Positions 1 through 4,858 are shown, numbered from the stretch's first letter. The stretch: DNA of 10,048 bases from Candidatus Stahliibacteriota bacterium (GCA_030627085.1 DAOUSS010000037.1:1-10048); one strand, 5' to 3'. The notes: generated by a model from the letters alone, not told the origin. Program-made: numbers and translations.

Positions 1-695
1 ATCTGGGAAAGGTAAAACCAAACTTAAAGAGTAAAAGGGAATTTGTCACAGTAGCAGATAGATTGGCTGAAAAGAAAATATACGAGATTATAAAAAGAGC
101 ATTCCCTGACCACTCAATCCTTGCTGAAGAATTCTATAATGAGAAGGAAAAATCTGCTTACAGGTGGATTGTAGACCCTCTTGATGGCACCAATAACTAT
201 GTATACTCCTATCCTTTTTTTGCTGTTTCCATTGCCCTTGAAAAGGAAGGAGAGGTAATATTAGGTATAGTTTACGACCCCCTGAGAGATGAATTGTTTG
301 AGGCAGAAAAAGGGAGAAATGCAAAGCTCAACGGCAAAAAAATAGAGGTCACCCAAACATCGCGGGTTAAAAAAACAAGACTTCTGACAGGCTTTCCTTA
401 TTTTATGGATAGAGACAACAACCTTGACAATTTTGTAAAGTTTGCTATTGATGCACTAGAAATAAGGGTTGGTGGTTCTGCAGCTCTTGACCTGTGTTAT
501 GTTGCCTGTGGAAGGGCTGATGGTTACTGGGAACTTAAATTGAAGCCCTGGGACACAGCTGCTGGCAAACTTATAGTGGAGTGTGCTGGTGGTAGGGTGA
601 CCGATATAGATGGGAAAAAGTTCACTCCCTATAAAGCAAGCATACTCGCAACAAACGGAAGAATACACGAGGAGATGGTGACAATGTTTAGGTGA
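1..695 (+). CDS. Inositol monophosphatase family protein (5' end outside window)
   Basis: This is a Mg2+-dependent phosphatase of the inositol monophosphatase (SuhB/IMPase) superfamily, acting on inositol phosphates or related sugar phosphates in the cytoplasm. The frame is open from the left edge (codons in phase with position 3), so the first 40 or so residues are missing. A TTG at 63 is internal, because family-like sequence (KREFVTVADRLAEKK) precedes it. Visible motifs are the AEE acidic pair just upstream of WIVDPLDGTNNY (Asp codons at 174 and 183), which supplies the metal ligands, and the C-terminal PWDTAAG (Asp codon at 552) followed by ECAGGRVTD. About 231 codons are visible, against roughly 250-270 for the full family. 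The stop codon at 693-695 lies inside the first unit of the heptad array that fills the next gap. Substrate cannot be told from sequence; fructose-1,6-bisphosphatase activity is possible in some relatives. Confidence 0.93.
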   Translation, partial: LGKVKPNLKSKREFVTVADRLAEKKIYEIIKRAFPDHSILAEEFYNEKEKSAYRWIVDPLDGTNNYVYSYPFFAVSIALEKEGEVILGIVYDPLRDELFEAEKGRNAKLNGKKIEVTQTSRVKKTRLLTGFPYFMDRDNNLDNFVKFAIDALEIRVGGSAALDLCYVACGRADGYWELKLKPWDTAAGKLIVECAGGRVTDIDGKKFTPYKASILATNGRIHEEMVTMFR

Positions 696-830
696 CAGGT
701 GGTAGGTGAATGGTTGAATGTTAAATGTGAAATGTGGAGTGTGACAGGTGGTAGGTGAATGGTGTAAGGCGTAAGGAGTCCCGGCGTCGTTGGTCTTTTG
801 TCTGTGGTCTTTGGTCTTCAGTCTTAATTT
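691..830. repeat. Heptad-periodic intergenic array 1
   Basis: Nineteen consecutive 7-nt units fit one unbroken register from 691 to 823, beginning on the stop codon of the phosphatase gene. Unit type changes along the array without losing phase: GGTGNNA (691-718), TGTNRAA-like (719-746), GGTGNAA/GGCGTAA (747-781), then NNNGGTC (782-823). GTCT recurs at 793, 800, 807, 814 and 821. A 23-bp segment at 692-714 is repeated exactly at 741-763, offset 49 nt, which is seven units. No open frame or RNA gene is evident. Heptameric tandem repeats (STRRs) are known between genes in heterocystous cyanobacteria, but these units are more degenerate. Confidence 0.85.
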
Positions 831-854
831 TCCATTTTGATTTGTAACTTCTTG

Positions 855-886
855 CCCAGTGGAATAAGACTTTGTATTCCACAGGG
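855..886. repeat. Palindrome, 8-bp stem, upstream of the COG1839 gene
   Basis: GTGGAATA (859-866) and TATTCCAC (875-882) are perfectly complementary around an 8-nt spacer. The pairing resumes after one A/A mismatch with CCC (855-857) and GGG (884-886). No T-run follows on either strand, so a simple intrinsic terminator is unlikely. It resembles the other small palindromes scattered through this window. Confidence 0.7.
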
Positions 887-900
887 TGAACATTTTGATT

Positions 901-916
901 CCTGACCGCCGTCAGG
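901..916. repeat. Small palindrome CCTGAC-CGCC-GTCAGG
   Basis: A perfect 6-bp inverted repeat with a 4-nt loop, followed by CAGG. It lies about 30 nt before the start of the COG1839 gene. The GGCAGG flank also occurs in the palindrome at 4859-4875, suggesting related interspersed elements. Confidence 0.6.
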
Positions 917-946
917 CAGGTTTGATATTCCTAGCAGGGGGTTTTT

Positions 947-1429
947 ATGGAGATAAAAATTGTAGAGATAGAAAAACCCGATGATGTAAATCTTATTCTT
1001 GCCCAGTCACACTTTATAAAGACTGTTGAGGATGTATATGAATGTCTTGTAAGTTCTGTGCCTGGTATAAAGTTCGGGCTTGCTTTTGCAGAATCATCAG
1101 GGCTAAGACTTATAAGATATACCGGTACAGATGAAGAACTTACAAGACTGGCAAGGGAAAACCTCACCCGTATCGGTGCCGGACATTCCCTCCTGATATT
1201 TTTGAAGGGTGCGTACCCGATAAATGTATTGCCAAGATTGAAACAGGTGGAGGAGATTGTTGGGATTTACTGTGCTACAGCAAATGCCTGTCAGGTTGTT
1301 GTGGCGGAAACGAAAAAGGGAAGGGGAATCCTTGGGGTTATAGACGGTGAAATCCCTCTTGGAGAGGAGGGAGAAAAAGAGATTAAAGAGAGAAAAGAAT
1401 TTTTGAGAAAAATAGGATACAAACAGTGA
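947..1429 (+). CDS. Adenosine-specific kinase family protein (PF04008/COG1839)
   Basis: A 160-residue protein matching the PF04008/COG1839 family over its whole length, which is the family's usual size. Hallmarks are GIKFGLAFAESSG near residues 40-52, the IYCATAN segment at 107-113 and the glycine-rich ETKKGRGILGVIDG at 121-134, then a charged tail ending RKIGYKQ. The family is labelled adenosine-specific kinase and members bind adenosine nucleotides, but its true reaction is poorly established, so the label should be read as a family name. It is soluble, with no signal peptide or membrane segment. The ATG at 947 is favoured by the purine-rich AGGGGG at 936-941. It sits between the phosphatase and acpS genes on the same strand, separated from both by heptad arrays; co-transcription is plausible but not shown. 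Confidence 0.9.
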   Translation: MEIKIVEIEKPDDVNLILAQSHFIKTVEDVYECLVSSVPGIKFGLAFAESSGLRLIRYTGTDEELTRLARENLTRIGAGHSLLIFLKGAYPINVLPRLKQVEEIVGIYCATANACQVVVAETKKGRGILGVIDGEIPLGEEGEKEIKERKEFLRKIGYKQ

Positions 1430-1552
1430 ACAGTAAGGCGGAAAGCGTAAGGCGGAATGTGAAATGTTGAATGTGAAATGTGGATCCAATTTTCAATTGT
1501 CAATCGTCAATAGTCGTTGGTCTCTGGTCTGTAGTCTGATGTCTGTGGTCTT
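1424..1552. repeat. Heptad-periodic intergenic array 2
   Basis: The whole gap before acpS reads as continuous 7-nt units in one register. From CAGTGAA at 1424, which contains the upstream stop codon, units step through GCGKAAR-like (1438-1458), GTKRAAT-like (1459-1486), CAATNGT (1487-1514) and CTNTRGT-like (1515-1549). GTC or GTCT recurs every 7 nt at 1499, 1506, 1513, 1520, 1527, 1534, 1541 and 1548. The array reaches within about 3 nt of the acpS ATG, leaving no room for a Shine-Dalgarno outside it. It shares the TGTGAAA and GGTCTNN unit types with array 1. Confidence 0.87.
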
Positions 1553-1555
1553 GTT

Positions 1556-1924
1556 ATGATAGGTATAGATATAGTTGAGATAGAGAGAATAGCAAGTATT
1601 CTGCAGAGGTACGGGGATAGGTTCTTAAGAAGAGTGTTTTCCGAAGAGGAGATAGCTCTCTATAAAAACCATAAGAAACGAGTATCATTTCTTGCTGGAA
1701 GATTTGCCGCAAAAGAGGCAGTTATAAAGGCATTTGGCAGATATATTTCCTGGGATAGGATAGAGATTCTGGGAGAAGAAAAACCTTATGCAAACATAGA
1801 AGGTAAAACTGAGATTCCGTTAATGCTCTCTATCAGTCATACAAAAACCCTTGCAGTTGCAGTCGCCATTATTAAAGCTCCCGATACATTGTGGGAAAGG
1901 TCTCCTGACCTTGATATATTGTAA
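1556..1924 (+). CDS. acpS: Holo-[acyl-carrier-protein] synthase
   Basis: AcpS transfers 4'-phosphopantetheine from CoA to the serine of apo-acyl carrier protein, activating it for fatty-acid synthesis in the cytoplasm. Residues 1-108 match the family closely: MIGIDIVEIERI with metal-binding Asp5, FLAGRFAAKEAVIKA at 45-59 with the conserved Glu54, and the ISHTKTLAVAVAII strand at 93-106. The ATG at 1556 matches the family start, but no Shine-Dalgarno is visible, because the region upstream is the heptad array. At 122 residues the length is normal. The last dozen residues (from about Pro109, including DTLWERSPDL) are not conserved family sequence: they are encoded by a 30-bp tandem repeat whose second copy supplies the TAA stop where the first has TGG. 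The tail is therefore a repeat-derived extension, probably tolerated after the final core strand. Confidence 0.94.
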   Translation: MIGIDIVEIERIASILQRYGDRFLRRVFSEEEIALYKNHKKRVSFLAGRFAAKEAVIKAFGRYISWDRIEILGEEKPYANIEGKTEIPLMLSISHTKTLAVAVAIIKAPDTLWERSPDLDIL

Positions 1925-1942
1925 GAAAGGTCTCCTGACCTT
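1883..1942. repeat. Two tandem 30-bp copies across the acpS stop codon
   Basis: Copy 1 (1883-1912) and copy 2 (1913-1942) differ at three positions. Each contains the perfect palindrome AAGGTC-TCCT-GACCTT (1897-1912 and 1927-1942). The unit is ten codons long, so it stays in the acpS frame; TGG in copy 1 is TAA in copy 2 and ends the protein. No T-run follows either hairpin. Confidence 0.88.
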
Positions 1943-2032
1943 GACAATTCCCCAATTCAAAGAGAGGTATATGTTACATTCACCACAATATAGTCCACAG
2001 GCGCCAATAAATCTGTAACCAATTTCTTTCAT
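1943..2032 (-). pseudogene. Truncated DUF3795-like gene (N-terminal remnant)
   Basis: From an ATG at 2032 on the minus strand, about 24 residues (MKEIGYRFIGACGLYCGECN, then IYLS) resemble the start of DUF3795-type cysteine-rich proteins, where ACGLYCGxC precedes further cysteines. A plausible ribosome site (AAGGA) lies about 10-14 nt upstream. Family-like sequence stops at about 1960. The frame then runs through the two palindromic 30-bp repeats, giving a duplicated KVRRPF peptide, and continues antisense to acpS until 1820. Full members are usually well over 100 residues, so only the first fifth or so survives. It looks like a gene cut off by the repeat insertion or by a deletion joining it to acpS. 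The family match rests on one short motif. Confidence 0.55.
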
Positions 2033-2106
2033 TTCAATTGTTTCCTTTCATTTCTTGCCGTTTTGGCTAACGCTGTTTCGCCATCTTTTGACCTATTCTC
2101 GTCCTA

Positions 2107-3267
2107 TTAATCTCCAATGTGTGTGAACTCTACTTCAGTCAATTGCCTTTCAGGGGAAATCTCTTTTAACAGCCGTTTTACCGTTTCAAGATTTGCTCTA
2201 TCAAAGGTTTCTCTCTCATTTGTTTCTCCCTTGCTCTTAATCCTTGGTTCATAGGATAATATAATATTCCCCCCTGTTTCAAAAGCGGCCATAGCCCCTT
2301 TTTTTCCCACCTTATTCTCAGCTAACTTGTTTTTGTCCCTCAATATCACAAATGTTCGGTATAGATACCCAGACTTGGCAGAGATAATATTTTCTGTATG
2401 ACCCTGTTCGTTTAACCTGTGCCACGCTCCAATGATTCTATCTGCTGCAATCTCAATCTTTGTTTTATCTTGCCCCTCGACTATCCAGATAGGAACATAA
2501 TATTTTGGTTGTGAAATTCTTATGTCATTACTGTTATACACAACATTCTTATTTTCAATCTTTATCTCCTCAATCGGAAATTTCTCAGTAGTTACCTGTA
2601 GATGTTCATGCTCTTCAATGGAAGCCCCCGCCAATCCATTAAATATTGCCCTGAAATAACCATCCGTCTTATCTATAAAATCATTTGACACCTCAATGAT
2701 CTTTTTTCGATATTGTTGAGGCTGATGCTCTGCGCTCATTATTGTAAAATGATTATTTGTTATATAAGCAAAATTTGCCCCCGCATAATATTTATCACCA
2801 GCAAGATCAATTTCAAGCAGTATCTCTCCAGGATTTTGTCTCTTAATATTATACTCGCATAAAAAGCAAGGTTCTCCTTTTTTGTCTGGATTAATCAATT
2901 TAGTTTTATCAACATTCCCTGCGATAACTTTTCGTTCTCTAAGTAGTTGGTGATCGTGTCTTAGCTCCCGATCTGGATTCCACTCCAAACGAAAAGTAAT
3001 ACCAGTGTCAAGGTCAAAGAATCTTTTCTCTTCTTTGCCCTCAGGTTTTAAGGGATCAGCTAATACAAATCCAGTATTAACTTGCTGACGGTATAAAGCT
3101 AAGAGTGCATAAGCTAAGCCTACACGCTCTCTCAATATATGTACATCTCTTAATATATCTTCTCGTCTCTCTGTGGATGTTTCGATAATCTTCTCAAATA
3201 ACGATCGATCTTCATCGAAAACACTAAAATTCCTATGCAAATCTTCAACATACTTGTTGTAGTTCAT
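2107..3267 (-). CDS. HIT/GalT-superfamily nucleotide phosphorylase or transferase-like protein
   Basis: A 386-residue soluble protein whose central region looks like the histidine-triad/GalT fold. NGLAGAS (210-216) is followed by HEHLQ (220-224), an HxHxQ motif that in GalT, Apa2-type phosphorylases and GDP-L-galactose phosphorylases carries the nucleotidylated histidine. An NNHF segment with His173 precedes it, as in those enzymes. CFLC (Cys134, Cys137) could be half of a zinc site and is reminiscent of DUF4922-type members. The expected chemistry is transfer or phosphorolysis of a nucleoside-phosphate bond; the substrate cannot be read from sequence. The start is ATG at 3265-3267 with a weak GGAAG about 12 nt upstream. 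It is the longest gene in the minus-strand row of putative cassettes, and its upstream gap has an inverted repeat at 3282-3325. Nothing suggests it is broken. Confidence 0.72.
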   Translation of the reverse strand: MNYNKYVEDLHRNFSVFDEDRSLFEKIIETSTERREDILRDVHILRERVGLAYALLALYRQQVNTGFVLADPLKPEGKEEKRFFDLDTGITFRLEWNPDRELRHDHQLLRERKVIAGNVDKTKLINPDKKGEPCFLCEYNIKRQNPGEILLEIDLAGDKYYAGANFAYITNNHFTIMSAEHQPQQYRKKIIEVSNDFIDKTDGYFRAIFNGLAGASIEEHEHLQVTTEKFPIEEIKIENKNVVYNSNDIRISQPKYYVPIWIVEGQDKTKIEIAADRIIGAWHRLNEQGHTENIISAKSGYLYRTFVILRDKNKLAENKVGKKGAMAAFETGGNIILSYEPRIKSKGETNERETFDRANLETVKRLLKEISPERQLTEVEFTHIGD

Positions 3268-3281
3268 CTTTTCTTACTTCC

Positions 3282-3325
3282 GTTAGGCGAAGTGATTTTT
3301 TAGTCCTGTTGTTTACTTCACTAAC
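3282..3325. repeat. Inverted repeat between two minus-strand genes (dyad C)
   Basis: GTTAG (3282-3286) and GAAGT (3289-3293) pair with ACTTC (3315-3319) and CTAAC (3321-3325), with a GC/A bulge between the two stem blocks. It has the two-block stem layout of an attC site and contains GTTAGGC, but its arms run opposite to those of the dyad at 3632-3688. Assignment as a recombination site is therefore weak. Confidence 0.45.
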
Positions 3326-3350
3326 TCTTGTTAAGCACCATTACTAACTT

Positions 3351-3599
3351 CTAAATCAATGTAATAACCATTGCAGCAATTATTGCACACCAGAGGACTA
3401 TATTAGCAATAATTTTACTTCTTTTATTTTCCGTTGGTTCCCATCCAATTATGCCACCTGAAACAAAAATTCCGATGAGTATATACTGAATTACAGATAT
3501 GATACTCTGCGGAATAGGAATAATACTCAATGCCAATATCATCATACCAACGACTATAGCAAGTAAAACAGGAAAATTTTTACCTTTTCTTTGTCCCAT
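3351..3599 (-). CDS. Small three-helix membrane protein, function unknown
   Basis: An 82-residue hydrophobic protein I do not recognise. It starts with a basic N-terminus (MGQRKGK), then hydrophobic segments at about residues 9-27, 33-53 and 62-82, joined by a proline-containing turn (PIPQ) and a polar loop (EPTENKRSK). This predicts a three-pass inner-membrane protein. The start at 3599 is secure: a textbook AGGAGG lies 6 nt upstream. A longer frame from 3680 would have to translate the dyad element at 3632-3688 and is rejected. The gene stands alone between two dyad-containing gaps, with same-strand neighbours of unrelated function, which fits a cassette-type orphan gene. No catalytic motif is visible. 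Confidence 0.75.
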   Translation of the reverse strand: MGQRKGKNFPVLLAIVVGMMILALSIIPIPQSIISVIQYILIGIFVSGGIIGWEPTENKRSKIIANIVLWCAIIAAMVITLI

Positions 3600-3631
3600 A
3601 TTAAACCTCCTGGTATTCATTGCATTATTTT

Positions 3632-3688
3632 GGCCAACGGAATCGGCATTCACGAAGTGCTCCGTGCCGAGCTGAGCCAAGTTTGGCC
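3632..3688 (-). repeat. attC-like dyad element (B)
   Basis: A 57-bp imperfect palindrome with nested stems, coordinates on the plus strand. Outer GGCCAAC (3632-3638) pairs with GTTTGGCC (3681-3688), with one bulged base. Inner TCGGCA (3643-3648) pairs with TGCCGA (3665-3670), and CAC (3651-3653) with GTG (3657-3659). Size, the two-block stem and the bulge recall integron attC sites. Read on the minus strand the right end is GTTGGCC, which departs from the GTTRRRY consensus at one base. It lies entirely between two genes. Confidence 0.55.
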
Positions 3689-3693
3689 GAATT

Positions 3694-3930
3694 TTACTTT
3701 TTTTCTTTGATACCTTGATATACAGAAATAATTTTACCTTTAAAATTCTCAGGAGCTTCTATGTACCCCCAACCTTTTTGCATCTGCCACAAGCCATCAT
3801 ATGCAGAATCATGATATGATTTTAGTAAATAAGGAATATTTTCTTGATCAAGTATAGATGCTAGAAGTCTAGCTTCAATTTCATTTTCTAAAGTGATTAT
3901 TTTTTGATATTTTATCATAGATTTTTCCAT
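3694..3930 (-). CDS. DUF2007-like small protein
   Basis: A 78-residue soluble protein resembling the DUF2007 (PF09413) family, which is small, often near 70-80 residues, and described only as putative signal-transducing. The match covers the N-terminal ENEIEARLLASILDQENIPY segment, the YHDSAYDGLWQMQKGWG centre and the IEAPENF strand before a short C-terminal helix. The start is uncertain: ATG at 3930 is used here, ATG at 3918 (MIKYQKIITL) fits the family start equally well and has GGA 7 nt upstream, and a TTG at 3957 is possible but has no ribosome site. It ends in a lysine run (IKEKK), 6 nt from dyad B. It would be the first intact cassette after the recombinase stump. Confidence 0.75.
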   Translation of the reverse strand: MEKSMIKYQKIITLENEIEARLLASILDQENIPYLLKSYHDSAYDGLWQMQKGWGYIEAPENFKGKIISVYQGIKEKK

Positions 3931-3964
3931 TTTTTTATCAAATTGGCTTTCAGCCAAATTTCAT

Positions 3965-4038
3965 ATAACGGTCGGCGGGTAAGCGAAGTTCGCTGGAAGA
4001 AAGCCTGCTTTCACGTCGTATCGTCTATATTTTGTTAT
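3965..4038 (-). repeat. Dyad-rich gap downstream of the recombinase stump (A)
   Basis: Contains the hairpins AGCGAA-G-TTCGCT (3982-3994) and GAAAGC-CT-GCTTTC (3999-4012), bounded by ATAAC (3965-3969) and GTTAT (4034-4038). The segment is more GC-rich than its surroundings and lies immediately before the DUF2007-like gene. It is a candidate recombination site by position and dyad content, but not a consensus attC. Confidence 0.45.
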
Positions 4039-4085
4039 TGTTTAAACCGAAGATAAAGGCTCGATGTCGCAACCAGAGCCATTTA

Positions 4086-4170
4086 GTCTAACTCGTTTAT
4101 ATCTGACATGATGTCGTATATACTTCCAATGTAGTGGTATATGTGACGTAGTGTCGTATATACCACACTA
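4086..4170 (-). repeat. Direct and inverted repeats next to the recombinase 3' end (possible attI-like site)
   Basis: Two 20-bp direct repeats, 4104-4123 and 4144-4163, match at 17 positions and end in GTCGTATATAC. An inverted repeat pairs 4132-4142 with 4158-4170, the latter overlapping the recombinase stop codon. On the minus strand GTTAGAC (4092 to 4086) fits the GTTRRRY integron core consensus. A core site plus direct repeats beside an integrase gene is the make-up of attI, but this assignment is inferred. Confidence 0.4.
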
Positions 4171-4359
4171 TGGATGGTGTTTATCTTCTATATTACCTCT
4201 TTCGTTTAGATTGTCTAATGGACTTACTATACTACTCAAAGATTTATTACTAACATGTGTGTAAATTTCCGTTGTTTTACTGCTTTTATGCCCCAGGAGC
4301 TCCTGGATATATCTTAAATCTACCCCACTTTCTAACAGGTGAGTTGCGAAACTATGCCT
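4168..4359 (-). pseudogene. C-terminal stump of an integron-integrase-like tyrosine recombinase
   Basis: This frame was found by translating the minus strand from 4359 to the TAG at 4168-4170. It gives 63 residues beginning RHSFATHLLESGVDLRYIQE, continuing through LLGHKSSKTT and EIYTHVSNKS, and ending in a short tail. These are the last blocks of a tyrosine recombinase: the second catalytic Arg (RHSFATH), the LGH histidine and the nucleophilic Tyr in IYTHV. The tail SIVSPLDNL resembles the SPLD-L ending typical of IntI and unlike XerC/XerD. Everything upstream, about 80% of the protein with the first Arg and the DNA-binding domain, is missing. The frame meets a TGA at 4369-4371, where a GC-rich inverted repeat begins. 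It cannot be active. Its 3' end faces the row of small minus-strand genes, as in integrons whose integrase has the same orientation as the cassettes. Confidence 0.82.
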
Positions 4360-4371
4360 CGAGGCAGATCA

Positions 4372-4444
4372 GACAGGGACGACTCGACTGAGCCCCTCGG
4401 TATTGAGCCTCGGGACGAAATGCTCGCCGAAGTCAAGCCCTGTC
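4372..4444. repeat. GC-rich inverted-repeat element at the recombinase breakpoint
   Basis: GACAGGG (4372-4378) and CCCTGTC (4438-4444) bound a 73-bp GC-rich segment with further complementary words inside (GACT/AGTC, CCTCGG repeated). It starts within 15 nt of the point where recombinase similarity ends. No coding sequence is credible here. It could be a small miniature-transposon-like or REP-like insertion; no target duplication was identified. Confidence 0.55.
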
Positions 4445-4503
4445 CCTACATCATCCTCCCGCATTCTGTGGTGTCTTCCACAAGAAGAAATCCCTCCCAC
4501 GAT

Positions 4504-4521
4504 GCGGGTCTAAAGACCCGC
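4504..4521. repeat. Small palindrome GCGGGTCT-AA-AGACCCGC
   Basis: Perfect 8-bp stem with a 2-nt loop. It has the compact design of the palindromes at 1897-1912 and 4637-4654 and lies in the gene-free region. Confidence 0.65.
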
Positions 4522-4559
4522 TATTGCATTACATTCCTGCCAAGTAATCAATAATAATT

Positions 4560-4583
4560 AAATCTGCGTTAATCTGCGTCTAA
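4560..4583. repeat. AATCTGCGTY direct repeat
   Basis: AATCTGCGT occurs twice 10 nt apart (4561-4569 and 4571-4579) with TTAA-like flanks. It is a short repeat in the gene-free region and I see no coding or RNA role for it. Confidence 0.5.
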
Positions 4584-4636
4584 AATTATTTCCTTGATAT
4601 CATCTCTCTTCGTAAATCCTCAAAGAGAGTTATATG

Positions 4637-4654
4637 CGCAAGCTGAAGCTTGCG
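4637..4654. repeat. Small palindrome CGCAAGCT-GA-AGCTTGCG
   Basis: Perfect 8-bp stem with a 2-nt loop, followed by ACTACCA. It is another member of the window's set of compact intergenic palindromes. No T-run follows. Confidence 0.65.
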
Positions 4655-4754
4655 ACTACCATTTTTGTGACTTTCTGCACTCTCTGTAAAGGTTTGCCCT
4701 TCCAGATTGTCCCTTTGTTATTTTAACCCTACCGCCTCTTATCCTATCTTTTAA

Positions 4755-4783
4755 ATTATACTATAAAAAATTTTCTCTGTCAA
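4755..4783 (-). promoter_or_regulatory. Perfect sigma-70-type promoter, leftward, no intact target gene
   Basis: On the minus strand, TTGACA (4783 to 4778) and TATAAT (4760 to 4755) are separated by exactly 17 nt, with an A/T-rich spacer. The predicted transcript starts near 4748 and runs toward the recombinase stump about 390 nt away. No credible reading frame begins between them. It may be the relic promoter of the lost recombinase or drive an untranslated RNA. Confidence 0.7.
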
Positions 4784-4858
4784 GAAAAAACATCACCTTC
4801 CAGAACCTTCCCATTTTTTCCTTCATTGCATAGAAAGTATAAAACACGAATATCACGT

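Noticed and set aside
456..893. Minus-strand 145-codon open frame
   Set aside because: Antisense to the phosphatase gene and the heptad array; its translation is repeat-derived (H/T/P-rich).
691..1552. CRISPR array in the heptad regions
   Set aside because: Units are 7 nt and contiguous, with no long repeats or unique spacers, and no cas genes are present.
1897..1942. Bidirectional intrinsic terminator between acpS and the minus-strand genes
   Set aside because: The two hairpins are perfect but neither strand has a following T-run, and the first lies inside acpS coding sequence.
3600..3680. Longer start for the three-helix membrane protein
   Set aside because: The extension translates the dyad element, while an ideal AGGAGG 6 nt before the ATG at 3599 fixes the start.
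4339..4554. Plus-strand 71-codon open frame
   Set aside because: It is antisense to the recombinase stump, then crosses the GC-rich inverted repeat and a palindrome; it has no ribosome site and no recognisable family.
4640..4700. Faint resemblance to a c-di-GMP-I riboswitch on the leftward strand (GGGCAAACC at 4699-4691)
   Set aside because: The expected partner segment (GACGCAAAGCC-like) and tetraloop-receptor elements are not present; only one short word matches. An Rfam covariance search would settle it.
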